NCBI GenBank assembly: GCA_008711295.1 | Contig: VUYV01000016.1 | Location: forward strand, 6,318,073-6,382,072 | Origin: Anarhynchus alexandrinus | Lineage: Eukaryota; Chordata; Aves; Charadriiformes; Charadriidae | Length of the DNA: 64,000 bases | Direction of reading: 5' to 3' | Part shown: one piece after another, positions 48,334-62,400 of the stretch | Position numbering within the stretch: the stretch's first letter is position 1 | Layout: each line of letters starts with the position of its first letter | Program-made: the position numbers and the translations under genes | The notes under the pieces: model-generated | The model's database searches: none | What the model was told of the DNA's origin: nothing | Seen by the model: only the letters and a program-made list of their open reading frames with translations

Positions 48334-48968
48334 TCATAGAATCATAGAATCATAGCATGGTTTAGGTTGGAAAGGACCTTGAAGATCATCGAGTTCCAGC
48401 CCCCCCTGCCATAGGCAGGGACACCTCCCACTAGACCAGGTTGCCCAAGGCCACGTCCAGCCTGGCCTTGAACACCTCCAGAGATGGGGCCTCAACAACC
48501 TCTGTGGGCAACCTGTTCCAGTGCCTTACCACCCCCAAAGTGAAAAACTTCTTCCTAATGTTTAATCTAAACCTGCCCTCTTCCAGTTTAAAGCCATTCC
48601 CCCTTGTCCTGTCACTACATGCCCTAGTAAAAAGTCCTTCCCCAGCTCTCCTGTAGGTCCCCTTTAGGTACTGGAAGGCCGCAATAAGATCTCCCCGGAG
48701 CCTTCTCTTCTCCAGGCTGAACAGCCCCAACTCTTTCAGCTTCTCCTCATAGAGGAGGTGCTCCAGCCCTCGGATCATCCTCGCGGCCTTCCTCTGGACA
48801 CGCTCCAGCAGGTCCATGTCTTATGTTGGGGACTCCAGAGCTGGATGCAGTACTCCAGGTGGGGTCTCACGAGAGTAGAGTAGAGGGGCAGAATCACCTC
48901 CTTTGACCTGCTGGCCACACTTCTTCTGATGCAACCCAGGATGCGGTTGGCCTTCTGGGCTGCAATCA
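48334..48968 (-). mobile_element. CR1 LINE, 5'-truncated, minus strand
   Basis: Read on the minus strand, this fragment begins in the ORF2 C-terminal region at [16 protein letters not shown] (48969 downwards), continues through [18 protein letters not shown], and after one frameshift near 48800 keeps a 128-codon open stretch (48431-48817). That stretch contains [40 protein letters not shown] and [19 protein letters not shown], ending at ALGNLV. The 3' tail follows and finishes at 48334 in the repeat seen on the plus strand as tcatagaatcatagaatcat. It has fewer lesions than the copy at 26 kb, so it probably inserted later. It lacks the catalytic reverse transcriptase core and cannot move by itself. 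Confidence 0.95.
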
Positions 48969-49174
48969 AGTCAAGTTAGGAAGAAATAAGATCTGATTAA
49001 TGGGATGCACAGGCTAGAAATTTTTAAAGCGAGATGTTTAATTAAAGGCATGCTCGATGAAGCCATTGGAGAAAGTCCCTGTCATTGTCCCTATGAGCTT
49101 TGGGGTGGATGTCTAAGTCTTCGAGGTACTTGAGTTCTGCATCTCCCTTGGTCATCAGCATGTGGCAGAGCATG
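48969..49174. other. Non-coding stretch between repeats
   Basis: Short unique sequence lies between the CR1 5' truncation point and a MIR-like fragment; nothing was recognised. I did not identify a target-site duplication for the CR1. Confidence 0.5.
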
Positions 49175-49250
49175 GGTAAGTCATATGTTTGTGGTTTAGC
49201 CTTCATGTGTTGAAAGGAAATAATGATCCCAGCCTCCTTGCAGATGCTTT
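49175..49250 (+). repeat. MIR-like ancient SINE fragment
   Basis: The run gggtaagtcat, then agccttcatgtgttgaaagg, then aaataatgatcccagcctcc, follows the MIR order (gggcaagtcac ... gcctcagtttcctcatctgtaaaatgg ... ataataatacctacctcc). It is divergent, and the ends are approximate. Confidence 0.45.
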
Positions 49251-52200
49251 GGAATCAGCTACAGAGAAGACCAGCAGGTATCATCAACATTAAGTAAGGA
49301 GAAAAGACAGCAGCCTCCAGGAGTAACATATAAGGGACCTCAGGTCTTGACCATCCTTGATAGGGAATGACCTCTCTTAAATAAAAGGTCTGTGCTGTTG
49401 AAGGGTACAGCCAACACAGCAAATTAGCGTTTGTGTAACTGCATAATGAAATACGATCAGGACGTGAGCAGGAGTATTACCTCCATGTTCCCATGATGAC
49501 TTTTCATTACAATAAATGTTACAGAACACAAAGTACCACAAGCACAAGGTTGCTTACCCACTAATTACTGTGCTCTGAACTTTTTGCCTGAGGTCTGCAA
49601 TGCAAAACATACAGATATTTTTTCCAGTAATTTTTTTTTAAGTGGCAAATACAACTTTATGTACACTGAGCACCAGCTCTTCTTTCTGCCAGAAAAGTCC
49701 AATGCAATTTGTGAGCTGGCAAAATAAATCCAGTCATCCAAAGTACAGTAGAAAATATTAGTCTTTTATAAGGATGCTCAATAGCAATGAAAGGATTCTA
49801 GAAATTCCTGAAGAAAATTATGGCATTGAAGACAGAAGTGGGTTTTAGTCCTTTGATACATAAGCATTATAATGCAATATAACAGAGGCCTTTTCCCCAA
49901 AGGATGTGTGAATTCCATTACATCCTATTACTTGCCATAAATTTAATATAAGAAGTCCTTTATTTAGAATGACATGTAGAGATGGATATTTATGAACGAG
50001 ATTCTTGGCCGTTTTATATCAACATTACATCAGTTGAAAGTTTGTCCCTTAAGTGCTATTTATTGATTGATTTTTTTTATTATTATTATTTCCCTCTTGT
50101 TGTTTGTTTTCTTTCATATTACATACGGACTTTCCCTGTGCTCTAAGCCCAGCTGGAGACCGACTGTGGTGAGATGTTAAATAATTTAGTGCCTGTGATT
50201 CTAGAAATCGGGGCTTGGGCTGAGCCCAGCCTTTCAAAGACAACTGTCACTTCCCACTTGCATTTTGTGACATATTATACAACGCCACTTCTCTGTGCAG
50301 CAATTTTGTCATTATTCAAGATAGAAAGAAAAATGGGAAATCCATTACAAGCCAGACTTTGTTATGACACAAGAGAAGAATCCCCTGGGAAGTTAGATTA
50401 AATTCTCTTTGAAAATAAAATAAAAATGCCACCATGCTTGACAACATTAGATTTATTATATATTTATATCAAACTCTAGGTATGCTCCTTGTCAAAGCTT
50501 CTTTAGATGCTGAGATATGTGAGACAAAGCAAATCATTCCTTGAGTCATTGAAAGGGAAGTTTATTACTGGATTGGAATTAAAAGATTTGAATAAGAACT
50601 GAAATCAGCACTTTCATCGCTTAGTTGGAGGCTGACTTCTAGCTGCCTATGTGAGCCGTTTAAAACCACTCAGCTCTGAAGTTGGTATGTACAGGCAGCG
50701 GTGCATGCTATGAACTTGTAGTGTTTTACAGTGGTTTAAGCAAATGTTTTATTCCACAACTGGAGTGAACTCAAAGAGCAGCTCAGTTAGCAGGTATGGC
50801 TCATCTAACAGATGGTAACTTGCTGCACCTTACTAACTAAATTGCTCTTGATTATATACCCATATCTTGAAACAGAAAAAGGCCATTTTGTAAGATTAAA
50901 TTCCAGGAACATTGTGCATGTTAAAAAATTCTTCTACAGCTAGTCCCAGTCCTACATGGCAAGCTCACCTCCCGTTAACTCATGTCATTGGTACTTGGCA
51001 TATTTTAAGATTGCATTGCTGGCGTGAGAAATTGAAATTAATGGAAAGACTTTACTTTCCTCAACTGTGCATTATCTGAGATTGTGCATCTCAGGAGTAC
51101 AGGCTGATTCATCTTCCGTGATCTGCTCCCAGAGATTAGGTGTGTGCACATGAGGAAGCCGGCATTGTTGGCATTGTGAGTGAGTGAATTTTCTACGGGA
51201 AAATTGCAGAAGGAATGGGGAGTAAATTGCAAATGGCATTACGTTAGAAAGGGAAAAACGAGATAGTCAAAGAGGAGTAGACACCATCTGGAGAAGATGC
51301 ATCCATGTTGGATACCTGGTCTTTCCCAGGATTCTGGGCATGGCGAGGACGGATGTGCAGAAAGTAGCTGCCTATGTAAAACATACCTGTGTAAAGTTAG
51401 ATTGTAACAAACATGCAAGTGATCACTGGACGCTAGGAGTGTCTTTGTAGTCAGCAGTATTAGAGAAGGTTGTGTCTTTAGATTGTGGGAAATCTTTGAG
51501 AAATTGTCAGTTTGACTTGCTTCAGGGAAGTTAGTTGTGAGCCTCAGAAAGCAGGGGAGTAAGAGGTTTTTCTTGCTTTTAAGCTATTTCCACTCTTCAG
51601 GAACAATAACGCCAGAAAACAAGACCGTGTTATTTTATGATTCCCAGACGTGTCGATAAAAAGCCTGTGGGGGGAAACAATACATGAAAACATATAAACA
51701 GTAAGGTCCAGAGAGACGCCTCTGAAACAGGAGGGGAAGAAAACTCTATGTTCATTGCAGGAACTGGTATATTGGCCAGAAGGGAAGAGGAGTGAGGGGA
51801 AAGGAGGAGTAGAGTAAGGAGGCTGAAGAGAAAGAAAACTGAGGAGACGTGAAAGAGGTTACCTGTGTAAATCAAAGAAGAAAGGAGACTTAAGGCTTGT
51901 TAAAATAAAGTGCTCCTATCCCCAAAGTTTTCCTTCTCTACATTGAAAAGCTTATGAAAGATTTTGGTTCTAGCTGTGAATTTAGCTTGAAGTCCCTGAC
52001 TCTAGCACTTTGAGAGCACATTAAGATTCATTTAAAATCTTTTATTCCTTTTGATGCAATAAAACCTGTATAGTACTTTCCTAAATGAGTACCCATTAAA
52101 GGGACAAAGCTATGAAAGAGTCATTTCCCACAAAATATGAAATCCAATAAGGTTTATTACCTACCATTTAGTGAATGGCAGAAGCCTATGAAGTATATGA

Positions 52201-53090
52201 GTAAGTTTCCAATCACCAATTCATTTGTCTCCTAGAAGATGTACAGCATGCAGTATATCCAGCTCTTCCCCTCCCCCATAGGTCAAACATAGCATCGGGT
52301 TTGTTTATGCGCCATTTAACTTACTTATATCTTATATGACATTATAACTTTGACTTTTATCTTCCCGCCACTACTGAAAGGATAAATTCAAAGTACAGTT
52401 TGACCCTGCGATGCACTTCACAGCCAAGCATCCCTATGCAGTCTCTAACTCCATAGGCACCAAGGGGGGGCAGCAAGCCATTTTTTCCTCTACTGCTTCT
52501 GTTTATTCAGCAGCGTTATTAAAAAGCTGTTCCCTGTTTATATAGATCTGCAGGAATTGGCAAATATGAAACATTAGCAAAGTCTTTACATACAGCTTAT
52601 CAAATGGGATGGGGGCAGGGGGTTGCTGCCATTTTTGATCATATGAAGGAAGGGAAGCTGCCAAGGTGGTGTTTGGTGGAGGTGGCAGCCGTGCCACAGC
52701 TTGGCCGATGGCAGGCTTGTTCGGGATGCATGCTCAGAGGGCTGGATCAGAGGAAAGCCGTGAACTTTTGCTAGGGCCAGTTCTCTTCCTAGTCTTGCTC
52801 AGGTGGAGATGGTCTCTGTAGAAAGACTGATGCCAGTGGTTGAGGCCTGAGGAACACGACACACATTGGTTCCCTAGATCTGTGGCCAGGGCTGGTTGCA
52901 GGAGGAGGAGGTGAGGGGATAAGAGTGGTTGTGTGGCACCCCCCTCCCCTCCAGCCACGCTCAGTCTCCAAACTAAGATTTCTGTTCTGATGGTGGAGAC
53001 CAGAGTTTTGAGAAACAGAGGAATCACTGCTTTTTGTGGCTAAATTCCTTGTAGGATTTTTCAAAAGTGTGAAGCAGATAATTGATGGTG
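49251..53090. other. Non-coding stretch with a purine-rich tract
   Basis: No gene was recognised. A plus-strand purine-rich tract at about 51720-51860 (gaagggaagaggagtgagg type) accounts for the minus ORF at 51630-51875. A G-rich run at 52606-52622 has only three G-tracts. Confidence 0.5.
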
Positions 53091-53180
53091 CACCTCCCTT
53101 TCATCTTTGTAAAACAGGGAGAATATTACTTCCCTGACTACAGTGAAGATATACGCACTAGAGATATTGCAAAGTCTAAG
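53091..53180 (+). repeat. MIR-like ancient SINE fragment
   Basis: The stretch cctttcatctttgtaaaaca then gggagaatattacttccctg resembles the MIR 3' half (cctcatctgtaaaatggggataataatagtacctacctc), followed by a loose match to the gtgaggattaaatg segment. The match is old and by eye. Confidence 0.45.
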
Positions 53181-56100
53181 ATACTATAGTAGCAGGGAGA
53201 TCTACACAAAACTTGCTTGGGGCAAGCCATTTTAAAAACAGGCTGTCAGTGCAGCTGGTGGGATATTTCCCATGGTGTTTGTAGGTTCATGAAATCTTTG
53301 TTACCAATTATAATTGATGTTGACGCTTAGCACCACAAGCTGCATTCCTGGAAACCAACCCCACTTTTTAGCTGCTTTTATGGTATGGAAAGGGAACAGT
53401 AGTATAGGATTGACTCTTTCCATCATCTTGAACAATGAGATTAAGTGAAATTAAAAGCTTATTTCTTTAGACTGAAATTTGTTCATATTCTTTTGGTTCT
53501 CTCAAATAGTGGCAGAGGATAGGAAAACTCTAAAATATGAAAAAGTAATAGTAACTTTTTTGAAAAGGCAGAGGACCTCTAGGGTTGATGTTTTATGTAA
53601 TACTTGAGTGATGGGGTTTCATGTTGACAGGCATTCTTTACTTTGCTCTTAAAAAGGAAAGAAGTTATAAAGACTTCGGGGTAGAAAGAGTGAGAAAAGA
53701 CCACAAATAGCCTTTATCTCTGAAGCTATTTGGAGTTGACTGATTCTGATTTAAATACAGAATTCAGAAGAAATCTCTTACGAAAGTTTGTACTGGAAGA
53801 AAGTATTTGAAATTTTTCATCAGGAAATTATATTTTCTATGAAAAACGATGAATACAATTTTCTAATCTTTTTCCAGCATATTCCACTCACAAGCTGCAA
53901 CTCTGTCCTGCTGCCCAGATGTGGGCTGACGGACACCTTCTGAGAGCTGTGGGGCATAGAAAAATGGTGGGTTTTTTGTCTCACTAATTCAGAAGGCTGA
54001 GCAAGCAGATACGTAATTTCCCACCTATGTTTTATGGAACTGTCCTGATTCTTGGGTGGTTGTTTGTTTTTTTTAATATCTCTTATTCCTGGCTCCCTGT
54101 TTTGATCTCTCAGAGGGGAAAAAGGATATATATGCAGCAATTCACAATTTAGTCTGCTGAGCAGGGTAGATGGGTGGGCAGTCCATTCTCACCTTGACAG
54201 GCCCCTGCAGAGAAACTCCCGCTACTGTTAATGGGAGCTGGTGACACGCACGAAAGAAAGAATTTATTTCCAGGTTGTTAGGCCTTTTTATTTTTTATTT
54301 GAAATGCTGTTGTCAGACAATGCAATAAGAGGATTTGCATGGTAATATGATGGCTGATGGATTTCTTGCAATAAAATCCAACAAGCTGGTTTATGAGGTA
54401 CTTTATATATTTCTTATTTGTATTATAGAAGCAGCAAGTTGCCCAGGGATATGTCTCTGCTCTATGAAACTCTTTGCATATATGTTACAAATAGTCATGC
54501 TCTGTATATTTTCTGTCTGTTTGGGTTGGTTTTCTCTCTCTTCTCACTTACTGTGAAGTAAGCACATATAAAGGCAACACATTTGTATGGATGCTATTCA
54601 TCGCTCTTTGTCCTGTGATAATTTGAAAATAAATCCGTATCAAAGATACATGTGAGCACGTTTCACTCCTGACAGGAAAGACTCACAAAAATGGATGTCA
54701 TGACATGAATTGACATGAAAAAGGAATCAGATTTGAATAATAAAATACCATATTTTTTTTCCCCAAAGCACTGGTTTTCACACTAATGCAAGTAAGCCAC
54801 ATGTGCAAGCATTCAGCCCTCATTCTGCTTGCCAGTACCAGGGAAGGTGTGATAATTTTGTCATCTGTGCTGCTTGGTTTTCCTGTGCGTTAGCTTTGCT
54901 TCTAAATTAGACTCCACACTATTAATGGTGCAAAAAAATAATGCTAAAGTCAGCTCATAATTTTAAGAGAAAGAAAAACAAAAAAAAACCCCAACAGATT
55001 TAAAGGTAGTTCTGATTCTCAGCTATGCTGTATCTGCACAACTCCAGTGATCTTTTCAAAATTTGATTTTTTGCTAGAAAGTGATGCATTTTCTCTGAAG
55101 ACAATAGAGCTGTTCTGATTTACATCAGCGTACAGTCTGGCTCTGGCTAACTTATTTTTTGCCATAAAGCAACGCCTGATTTATTTTGCTTAGAAATATC
55201 AGCCCTGTTGAATTAGATGAACAGTGTTTGGTTCCGGGAAGAGGGGAAAGTATCTGGAAGGAGAGTGAAACGTGGGTTTGAAGCATGATCTGCTGTCTTC
55301 TACTTTCCTGCCCCAAATATGTATCTTTATGTATATAATTACCAGGAAGGAAAGAATAACAACAGATGTAAAAAAATGCTATGGAAGATTGTGTGATTAT
55401 CCCAGTAGGAAACAAATTCAATTTATGGATGAATTATGCACATAGCACTATATTTAAGAAAGTAAATTCTAGGGAATTATAAAATTGAGTGGGCCAGGTC
55501 CACTGGGAGGAAGCAGTGTAAATGAAAGGGGTTGGAATAAGGCTGGAGTATGCTAACTGGAGCAGTAATTAAAGCAGAACAGGTCTTACTTCCTTTTGGA
55601 AAAATGGAAATTAGAAAAAGAAAAAAAAATAAACCCTGAAGAAGAAGAAAATCCACGAGAGAGGAGAGTGACATTTCACAGGGGAGTACTCAAGAGTTGA
55701 AAACAGAAAGCAAGTGCTGGGAATTGAGAGTTGGCAGGGAAATAGGGGAAGGAATGAAATAGAAAGCTTGAGTGGTCGAAAAGCAGAGTGAAACAAGAGC
55801 AAGCAAAATGGGAAATGTCATCATCATGCTCTGAGTGGCCCTCGGAGCTGCCAGGCTGTGCCTCAAACACCCAATCCTGTACAGACCCTCTGCGCCCATT
55901 CAAATGGCCTGAAAAATCTTATTTTGTCCTATCTTTTTACTGGTCGTAGGAGATGGTAAAGGAACTGGGAGGCCATAAGCGATCTGTTGATATACGTGAA
56001 ATAAGGAGGGAAAGGAGAGGGTACAAGCTATGAACAGGTAGTCAGGGACCAAACCAATATGAAGTGAGCATCTAATGGGCAGACAAGGACTTCTTTAGAA

Positions 56101-56300
56101 AAATGAAGCATTGAGGCTGCATGTGGCAGTGTTCCTCCTGAGGGTCTTTTTGAGGGCTTAAATTGGAAAGGCTTGTGAAATATTGTAGTTAAATCAAGTG
56201 AACCTTTCCTGAGGGATTGCCCAGCAAATTATTGCACTGTTTCTCTTTGGGATGGAGAGTTGTGCTGGACTGGGAAGTCAGGGCAGGAGAGAAGTAGCCT
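53181..56300. other. Non-coding stretch with a purine-rich tract
   Basis: No gene was recognised. A purine-rich plus-strand segment at about 55600-55810 produces several overlapping phenylalanine/serine/proline-rich minus ORFs (55477-55903), which are composition artefacts. Confidence 0.5.
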
Positions 56301-56412
56301 GTTTGCCTTTATCTGTTTTGCCTTTATTTATTTAAATCTTTATTTTAAGCCTTTTTTGCCTTTATTTATTTAAACCTTTGTCTGTTTTGCCTTTATTTAT
56401 TTAATTTTTTTA
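56301..56412. repeat. Short minisatellite, three imperfect units
   Basis: The core gcctttatttattta starts at 56320, 56358 and 56389. The first and third copies share the leader tctgtttt, and a partial unit (gtttgcctttat) precedes them. Spacings of 38 and 31 bases show an imperfect AT-rich tandem repeat. Confidence 0.75.
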
Positions 56413-59400
56413 ATAGAAACCCTTCATTAATGAGGCCAAAAACTTACTAAAAAGCAAGTTGATATTGCTGTTGAATAGCGCAAACCAGGATGTACCAAAA
56501 AACCCCAGAAAGAACAGCAAATATATACAAATTATTAAGAAACTTAAGCTGGAAAATGGGAAGCAGTGAATTTTTTAGGAGAAATTCATCAATAGAGAAA
56601 GAGGGGCCTAGAGAGACATGTCATTTCCCTGTAGCCCAAGTATGAATTTGCAATGCTGAAACCTTTCTCTAGCACAAGTGAAAATGCTGGGCACCAAAGG
56701 ACAGCTGAATGTTTGAGAGGCCCAAAGCCTCAGCATTGAAGACAACTTTTTCCAAGGAGCTATGTAAAAGCAGGGACAGTGGCCTTTAGAGTGACAGCTC
56801 ACGCTGCACTTCAGTCCCTGCACTGAGGACTCACTCGGCACTGTCTGGAAGTACCTAGTGTTTATCCGGTCAGGACTTATGCATGTTTGTTTTGCAGCAG
56901 GATGTAGAGGAAAGCTGATGCAGAATGAAAACTGGAAGGATTTCAAAGAGGAATAGAAAGGATTGAGGCTATAGACGAAGGCGTAACTAGGTGTTTTTGA
57001 GAGAAAATCTGACCCGCAGGTAAGAATAAAGAAGCCTTAATTCTTTTAAGTGTCGTAACTAGTAAGGACATTGTGATGTAAAGGCAGTAGAAGCACATAT
57101 GGAAGCTATAAAATGGAGATGACCGTATCATTCAGAATTAGTATGGACAAAGGTCTTACAAATATTCACATGCTTCATGGGTCAGTGCTGGGCAGAAAAG
57201 GAACATGTTACAATCTAGCAGATGTCTGTTTATTTTCTTTGTTATCTAAAGATACATTTTTAATATAAAAGGCTAAATCCTATGGCAAGTAATGGCAATT
57301 GTCAATGTGGGTGAGTGTCCTCAGCCCCTGCCATCCTTCCCATGCTCTCTGGCAGGCACGGAGACAAAAGTGCCCTTCTGCATCCTCATAGCTGGACAGA
57401 TCCCACCTGAACCCAACAGGGTGCATAGGGCTTTGGGGGGGACATTAGACATGTCCTGAGCAGCACTGGTGGGGTAGAGACGTGCTTGGCCAGGCCATCT
57501 AGTGCCTCCCAGTGCCTGGGATGTAGCTAAGGGGCTCTTGAACTTTTGGCGAAAGCAGGAAAGGATGGCATTAGGGACAGTGCATCTTGAAGGCAGATCA
57601 GACTGGCAGCCTGGTTATGCTTTGGTCCTGTTTTGGCATGGCCGAGGACGAGGATGGGGTGCTCAGACTCACAAGCTCTGGCAGGTGAAGCTGGGAAAAT
57701 TAGAGAGATTTCCACCTCGAGCTTTCTGCTCCACTTTTCTGTCGCATTGATTTCTGTTGTGTCCATATGTGGGACTGTGAGCAGTGAGGGTTGCGGGCTC
57801 AGACGTGCCGCTAAATCTGCCTGAGGATTTAGCTGCTGCAGGAGCTGAAGAGGTTGTAACTCCTACTGCCATGGACTGGCAAATTCCTCATCCTTGCTGG
57901 TTAAGCTTTTGGGGACTGCAACTATGTTTAACCCCTGGGTAGAAGAGAAAGTGTTGGAAATCACTGGTGCTGCCCTTGCCCTTTCTCTGGATGCTCTCAG
58001 GCAGCTCTGGTTACCATCCTCCCCCTGCACCGAGTGCCAAAATGCCTACTTTCTGTTGGGAAACACCTACCTACCGACCTCCCTGTGTCCTGGGAAGCCT
58101 CAGGGATTTTTATTTTCCTGAGTTGTTTGCCTTCTTTTTTTGACCTCTGACTAAGTGATACGAAATTGTTGCTGTTGGGAAACAGGGATGGATGCTACTG
58201 CTGGCCTCAGAGACACCCCCTGCCTCCTTGTCTTATCCAAGTTACCCTGCATTTCTGAGGTTTCCCTGTCTGAAAGTCCCAATTGTTCACAAACTTGAAA
58301 GATTTTACTTTGTGCGATGAAGTTCTGCAATTCTGTATTCTTCACTTTTATACTTCTGTCTTTCAATAAGACATGTTGGTTCTGGGATATAATCAGTGGA
58401 AAGCATTGCTGTGCCCATATGTACATACAACTTACATGTAACTGTGCATATGGACGTATATAGAGATAACTGACATTCATTAGGTCAAGATTTTAGAAGC
58501 CCTCAACATTTGGTGTGAGTAGTGCTACTTACTGATAAAATCTTCCAGAATCAGTACTTGAAGTAAAAATGTAGATTGGGTTTTAGGTTCTGAGTGTGCT
58601 TTGGATCTGACTGTGAGCTGTTCTGAACAAGGTACATCTGAGTAAAAAGAATTTATTTGAAAAAAGAGAAAATAGCTTGACATGCATATGTTGGTTAAAA
58701 AAAAAAACCACATAGGTAGGAGGGTATAAAAAGTAGTTTTAAAACTTTTTCTTATAAATCAACAAAAGCCCCAGTAAGACAACTGTGCAAGTAATTGTTC
58801 TTCCACATATCCAACAGTGTTGTGCTTCTTTTGATGTTTACCTTAATTTCTTCTTCACCTTTTATTTGAGTCTGCAATTAACACCTATAATGAAAAAGGA
58901 GAGGACGTGCTGTTGTGAAATTCTGGTGTTAATTAAAATTATTAACAATTAGAGAAAAATAAAGAAGGAGAAGGAGGAAATAATAAGTTTTGAATATTTT
59001 TTTATAATTAAGGTGGACTAAAGCACAGAGACTCTGTTTCTAAAGAGCTCGCTTCAAAATTAATTATGAAACTTGCCAAAAGAAGTTACAGTGAAATTCC
59101 CTCTTTTTAGGAGGGCTGGCATCCCCCATGCTCTCTTCAACAGCATTTAGGTTTGCCAAGGCCTTTGTATAGGGCTGAATTTCATTTCTGAATGAATTAC
59201 CCTAATTTACAGAAGAACAATAGGGGAAATGAGCTCTGGCAACAATACAGAAGGAATGGGAGTGTGATTCATCTTAGCAGAGTGAGCATTTGGGATTGGA
59301 TGAAAGTCTTATTCAGAGAGGAATAATGCAAAACGGCCCTGGGTTTCTTATGAGAGCAGTTCATCCACCAAGCTCTGACGCTGTGCTTGCTGAGAACATC

Positions 59401-62400
59401 GCAGAGACAGTTAGCCCACGTCTGTGATCCTTTGGGAGCCTTGTGAGTACTTGGGGCTATCGCTGCGCTTGCAGCCTCAGGCACTGAGATCCTTGCCTAT
59501 GGCTTCCACCAAATGGGTGTTTGGCATCTATATATCCCCTTGGATGCCAGCCCAAATCTGTTTTGAAAATGAGTGCTGGCCTCTCGACATCACTGCAGTA
59601 CTTCCAAAAGTTCTACCTGCATTGCGTAAAACTAATTTTGAGGTGCTTTTCAAGAATATGCTTGACAAAGATCCAGCAAACAATGCTGGAGAAGAGAGCA
59701 GCAGCAGTGATGTGGGTGCATGCAGAAAGTGACAACCTCTACCATGTCCTTCTGCATCCCATGGAGTGCTGTCAGCCATACAATAAAGTAGCTATCACTT
59801 GCTTGGTGGTATTTGTGAGTGATTCATTCATTATGTACAGGGTGGGAAGCTGAGAAACACCTGGAAGCCAGCTCAGTACCTTGGGATATTACAGGGAAAT
59901 GCTTTGGAGCAATATTTCTATATTCAATTTCTTATCAAAGTTATTACATTTGCAATATTAGAGAGTATGACTAATTACTTCCCCTCTAGAGAAGCTATCA
60001 TTCAGGAAGTGTCATTAGTTTCCTGCTCAGTGTAGATGCTGACACATGATGTGGGAGAGAGGGATATTTCTTGGTCTCAGACATCCTCCATGGTTTTCAA
60101 GATGTTACCTGCAGTTAGACTTTCCATGGGAAATCCCATAAAACAAGCATTCTCAAGCTGAACAATGCCGGAGTTTGGAAGAGGCTGTCAAGAAACCCCT
60201 GAGAGGTTCCAGGTCTCTGACTTTAAGTAATCTCTGCAGATTCAAACCAGTCAAGCTAGTGATGAAAACCATGCTGCTTTCCCAAAGAGGGCTCTTATAA
60301 CTGTGTTAAAGCCTCTCGGGGGCTGAAGTTACCCAGCCTTATAACTTTAAGACTCTCAAGAATCAAGAGAAATAAGCCTGATGCAAACCATCTGACCCAA
60401 AATTAATTGCAGTGGATAGAAGCAGAAAATCTATCAGAGAAATAAATCCCACAGATCTGTGACTTCCCCCCACCCCTTCCCTTTTCTTAGCTGCTGGGTT
60501 TGTTTCTACTTTATAACATGTTGGCTTTTTTACCCACCTTTTTAAGCTGTTCTTTGTGACAGATTTTCGGCTTGTTTTCCATTTAAATAACCAATTTCCT
60601 TCTTTTGGTGTCACGGCAACTTTCACTGATGAATTAGACGTGACTGTTGAGAATTAAAACCCTAAATGTGCTTCCCTTGGGACCTATGACTTGGTTTTGA
60701 ATCAATCATTACTTAGTTGAAAAATTCCTCTTCAGTGAGAGTTCAGGTAAGGACAAGAAAAATCCTCTGAACTTGAACATTTCTCACATCAGCAAGTAAA
60801 TTAGTCACCTAATCTTGCCAGATCTTGCTGATAAAGAAAGACATTACTGAAGAACTGAAAAACTCATAATCCCTAGCGTCTTAATCCTCACAGTTTGCAA
60901 GAGAAGTAGAAAGTTAGGTTTTTTCCTTTTAACTTCCCAGAGTCCAAATAATGTGTTGCAGGTCTCAGAGAACTGGCATTTAAATTTAGGATAGTTTAAG
61001 CCTAGGATCAAGGTCAGTCCCACTGCTCCATTCTTTTTAAGATAATACTTCAGCTTCAAATGTCTGACCTAGTAAGTAAGGCTGTGGAAAAAAAAAGTTG
61101 TTTCCATGACATTTTAGAAATGAGTAATTAGAGAGGAGGAAGGAAAAAACCCAGGAAAATGCAGACTTTATTGTGTGGATTTTTCTCCCTACTCTTGAGG
61201 ACTTAATTTTGGTATTTTTAATTTCTCAAACTTGGAGGTGGAGGGAAGGACAAGTGTTTTCACCCCAGCTGTCCTCATCAGAGTATTTCTGAGTATCTCC
61301 TCTGAGCATCCTCTCTGGGAAGGCTATAGGGATTGCAGGCGGTGCGTGCTATGCTCCATCTTCTTAGACTTCCTTCAGGGTGAGTGATGCAAGGAGACCA
61401 AGAGCATTGGCCAAGTAAAGGGTGACTGCTGGACCTGATGTACCCTTACACTGTCCTGTAGTATCTTACAACAGCCTCTACTGGACCTCATGATTCTGGT
61501 GGAAAATATTGTGGTGATTAGCTGGAGGTTTCAGCATTGTGGTTTTGGGGCAGAAAGCATCATGTAGCGACTCCCTAACCTGCCACAGTGCAAATGCAAC
61601 CCAAGGCCAGCTCTGCTGGGGCCACCTTGGATCACTCTCGGTGAGAAATACAGTATTTTGCATCTGTAACTGCATGTGAGTCCGAGGCTCTGATCTGGCT
61701 GTGTGCCAGATGTGCTTCATGTATATACTCATTTAACCCAATATATATAGAGAAACGGTGGGAAGAAGCTGTCAGTTGCAAAGAAAAGGGGAAGATTTAG
61801 TGGGGGTTGGTGGCACTGCTGACAGCCTAGCTAAAGAGCTCATCTGCATTTTCCCCCTGCCCTGATTTAATACCATTTCTGAGCCCTGCCTCCAAACGAT
61901 GATTTCTGCTTCATCAGAGGCAGAGCAAGAGAGGATTCAGCTTGCTTTGCATTGTACTCTGAGCCAAATAAATAAATAAAAAGAAAAGAAAAGGGGAGCG
62001 CCTGTCAAGCTAATACCTTTGTGCATTATTAGGGATGATCTGGCAGATGCTGTGTGGGAAAACCACCTCAGATAATAGAATTTGGGTGGGCTCAGCTAAG
62101 GCCACAGGGAAGTGTGGGAGCCCAAACAGACTCAGTAAAACATAATAACAATAGAAATTAGAGGTTTTCACAGACTAGTCCATCCTGTATTTGTAAATTA
62201 ATAGCTTTTTCTACCTCGTCCATCAGACAAGCGAGTTCAAATTCACATTGCTGCAGACACTGAAAAATGAAATTCTTCCTGACAACATATGGAAATTTAT
62301 TTGTGATTTTTGGTCCTGGGCTGACAGCCTTCCAGGGAAGTTGCTTGTAGTTGCCAATGAGCTGACAGTGTAGCCCGGCCCTGTGGTAACACTAATGTGC

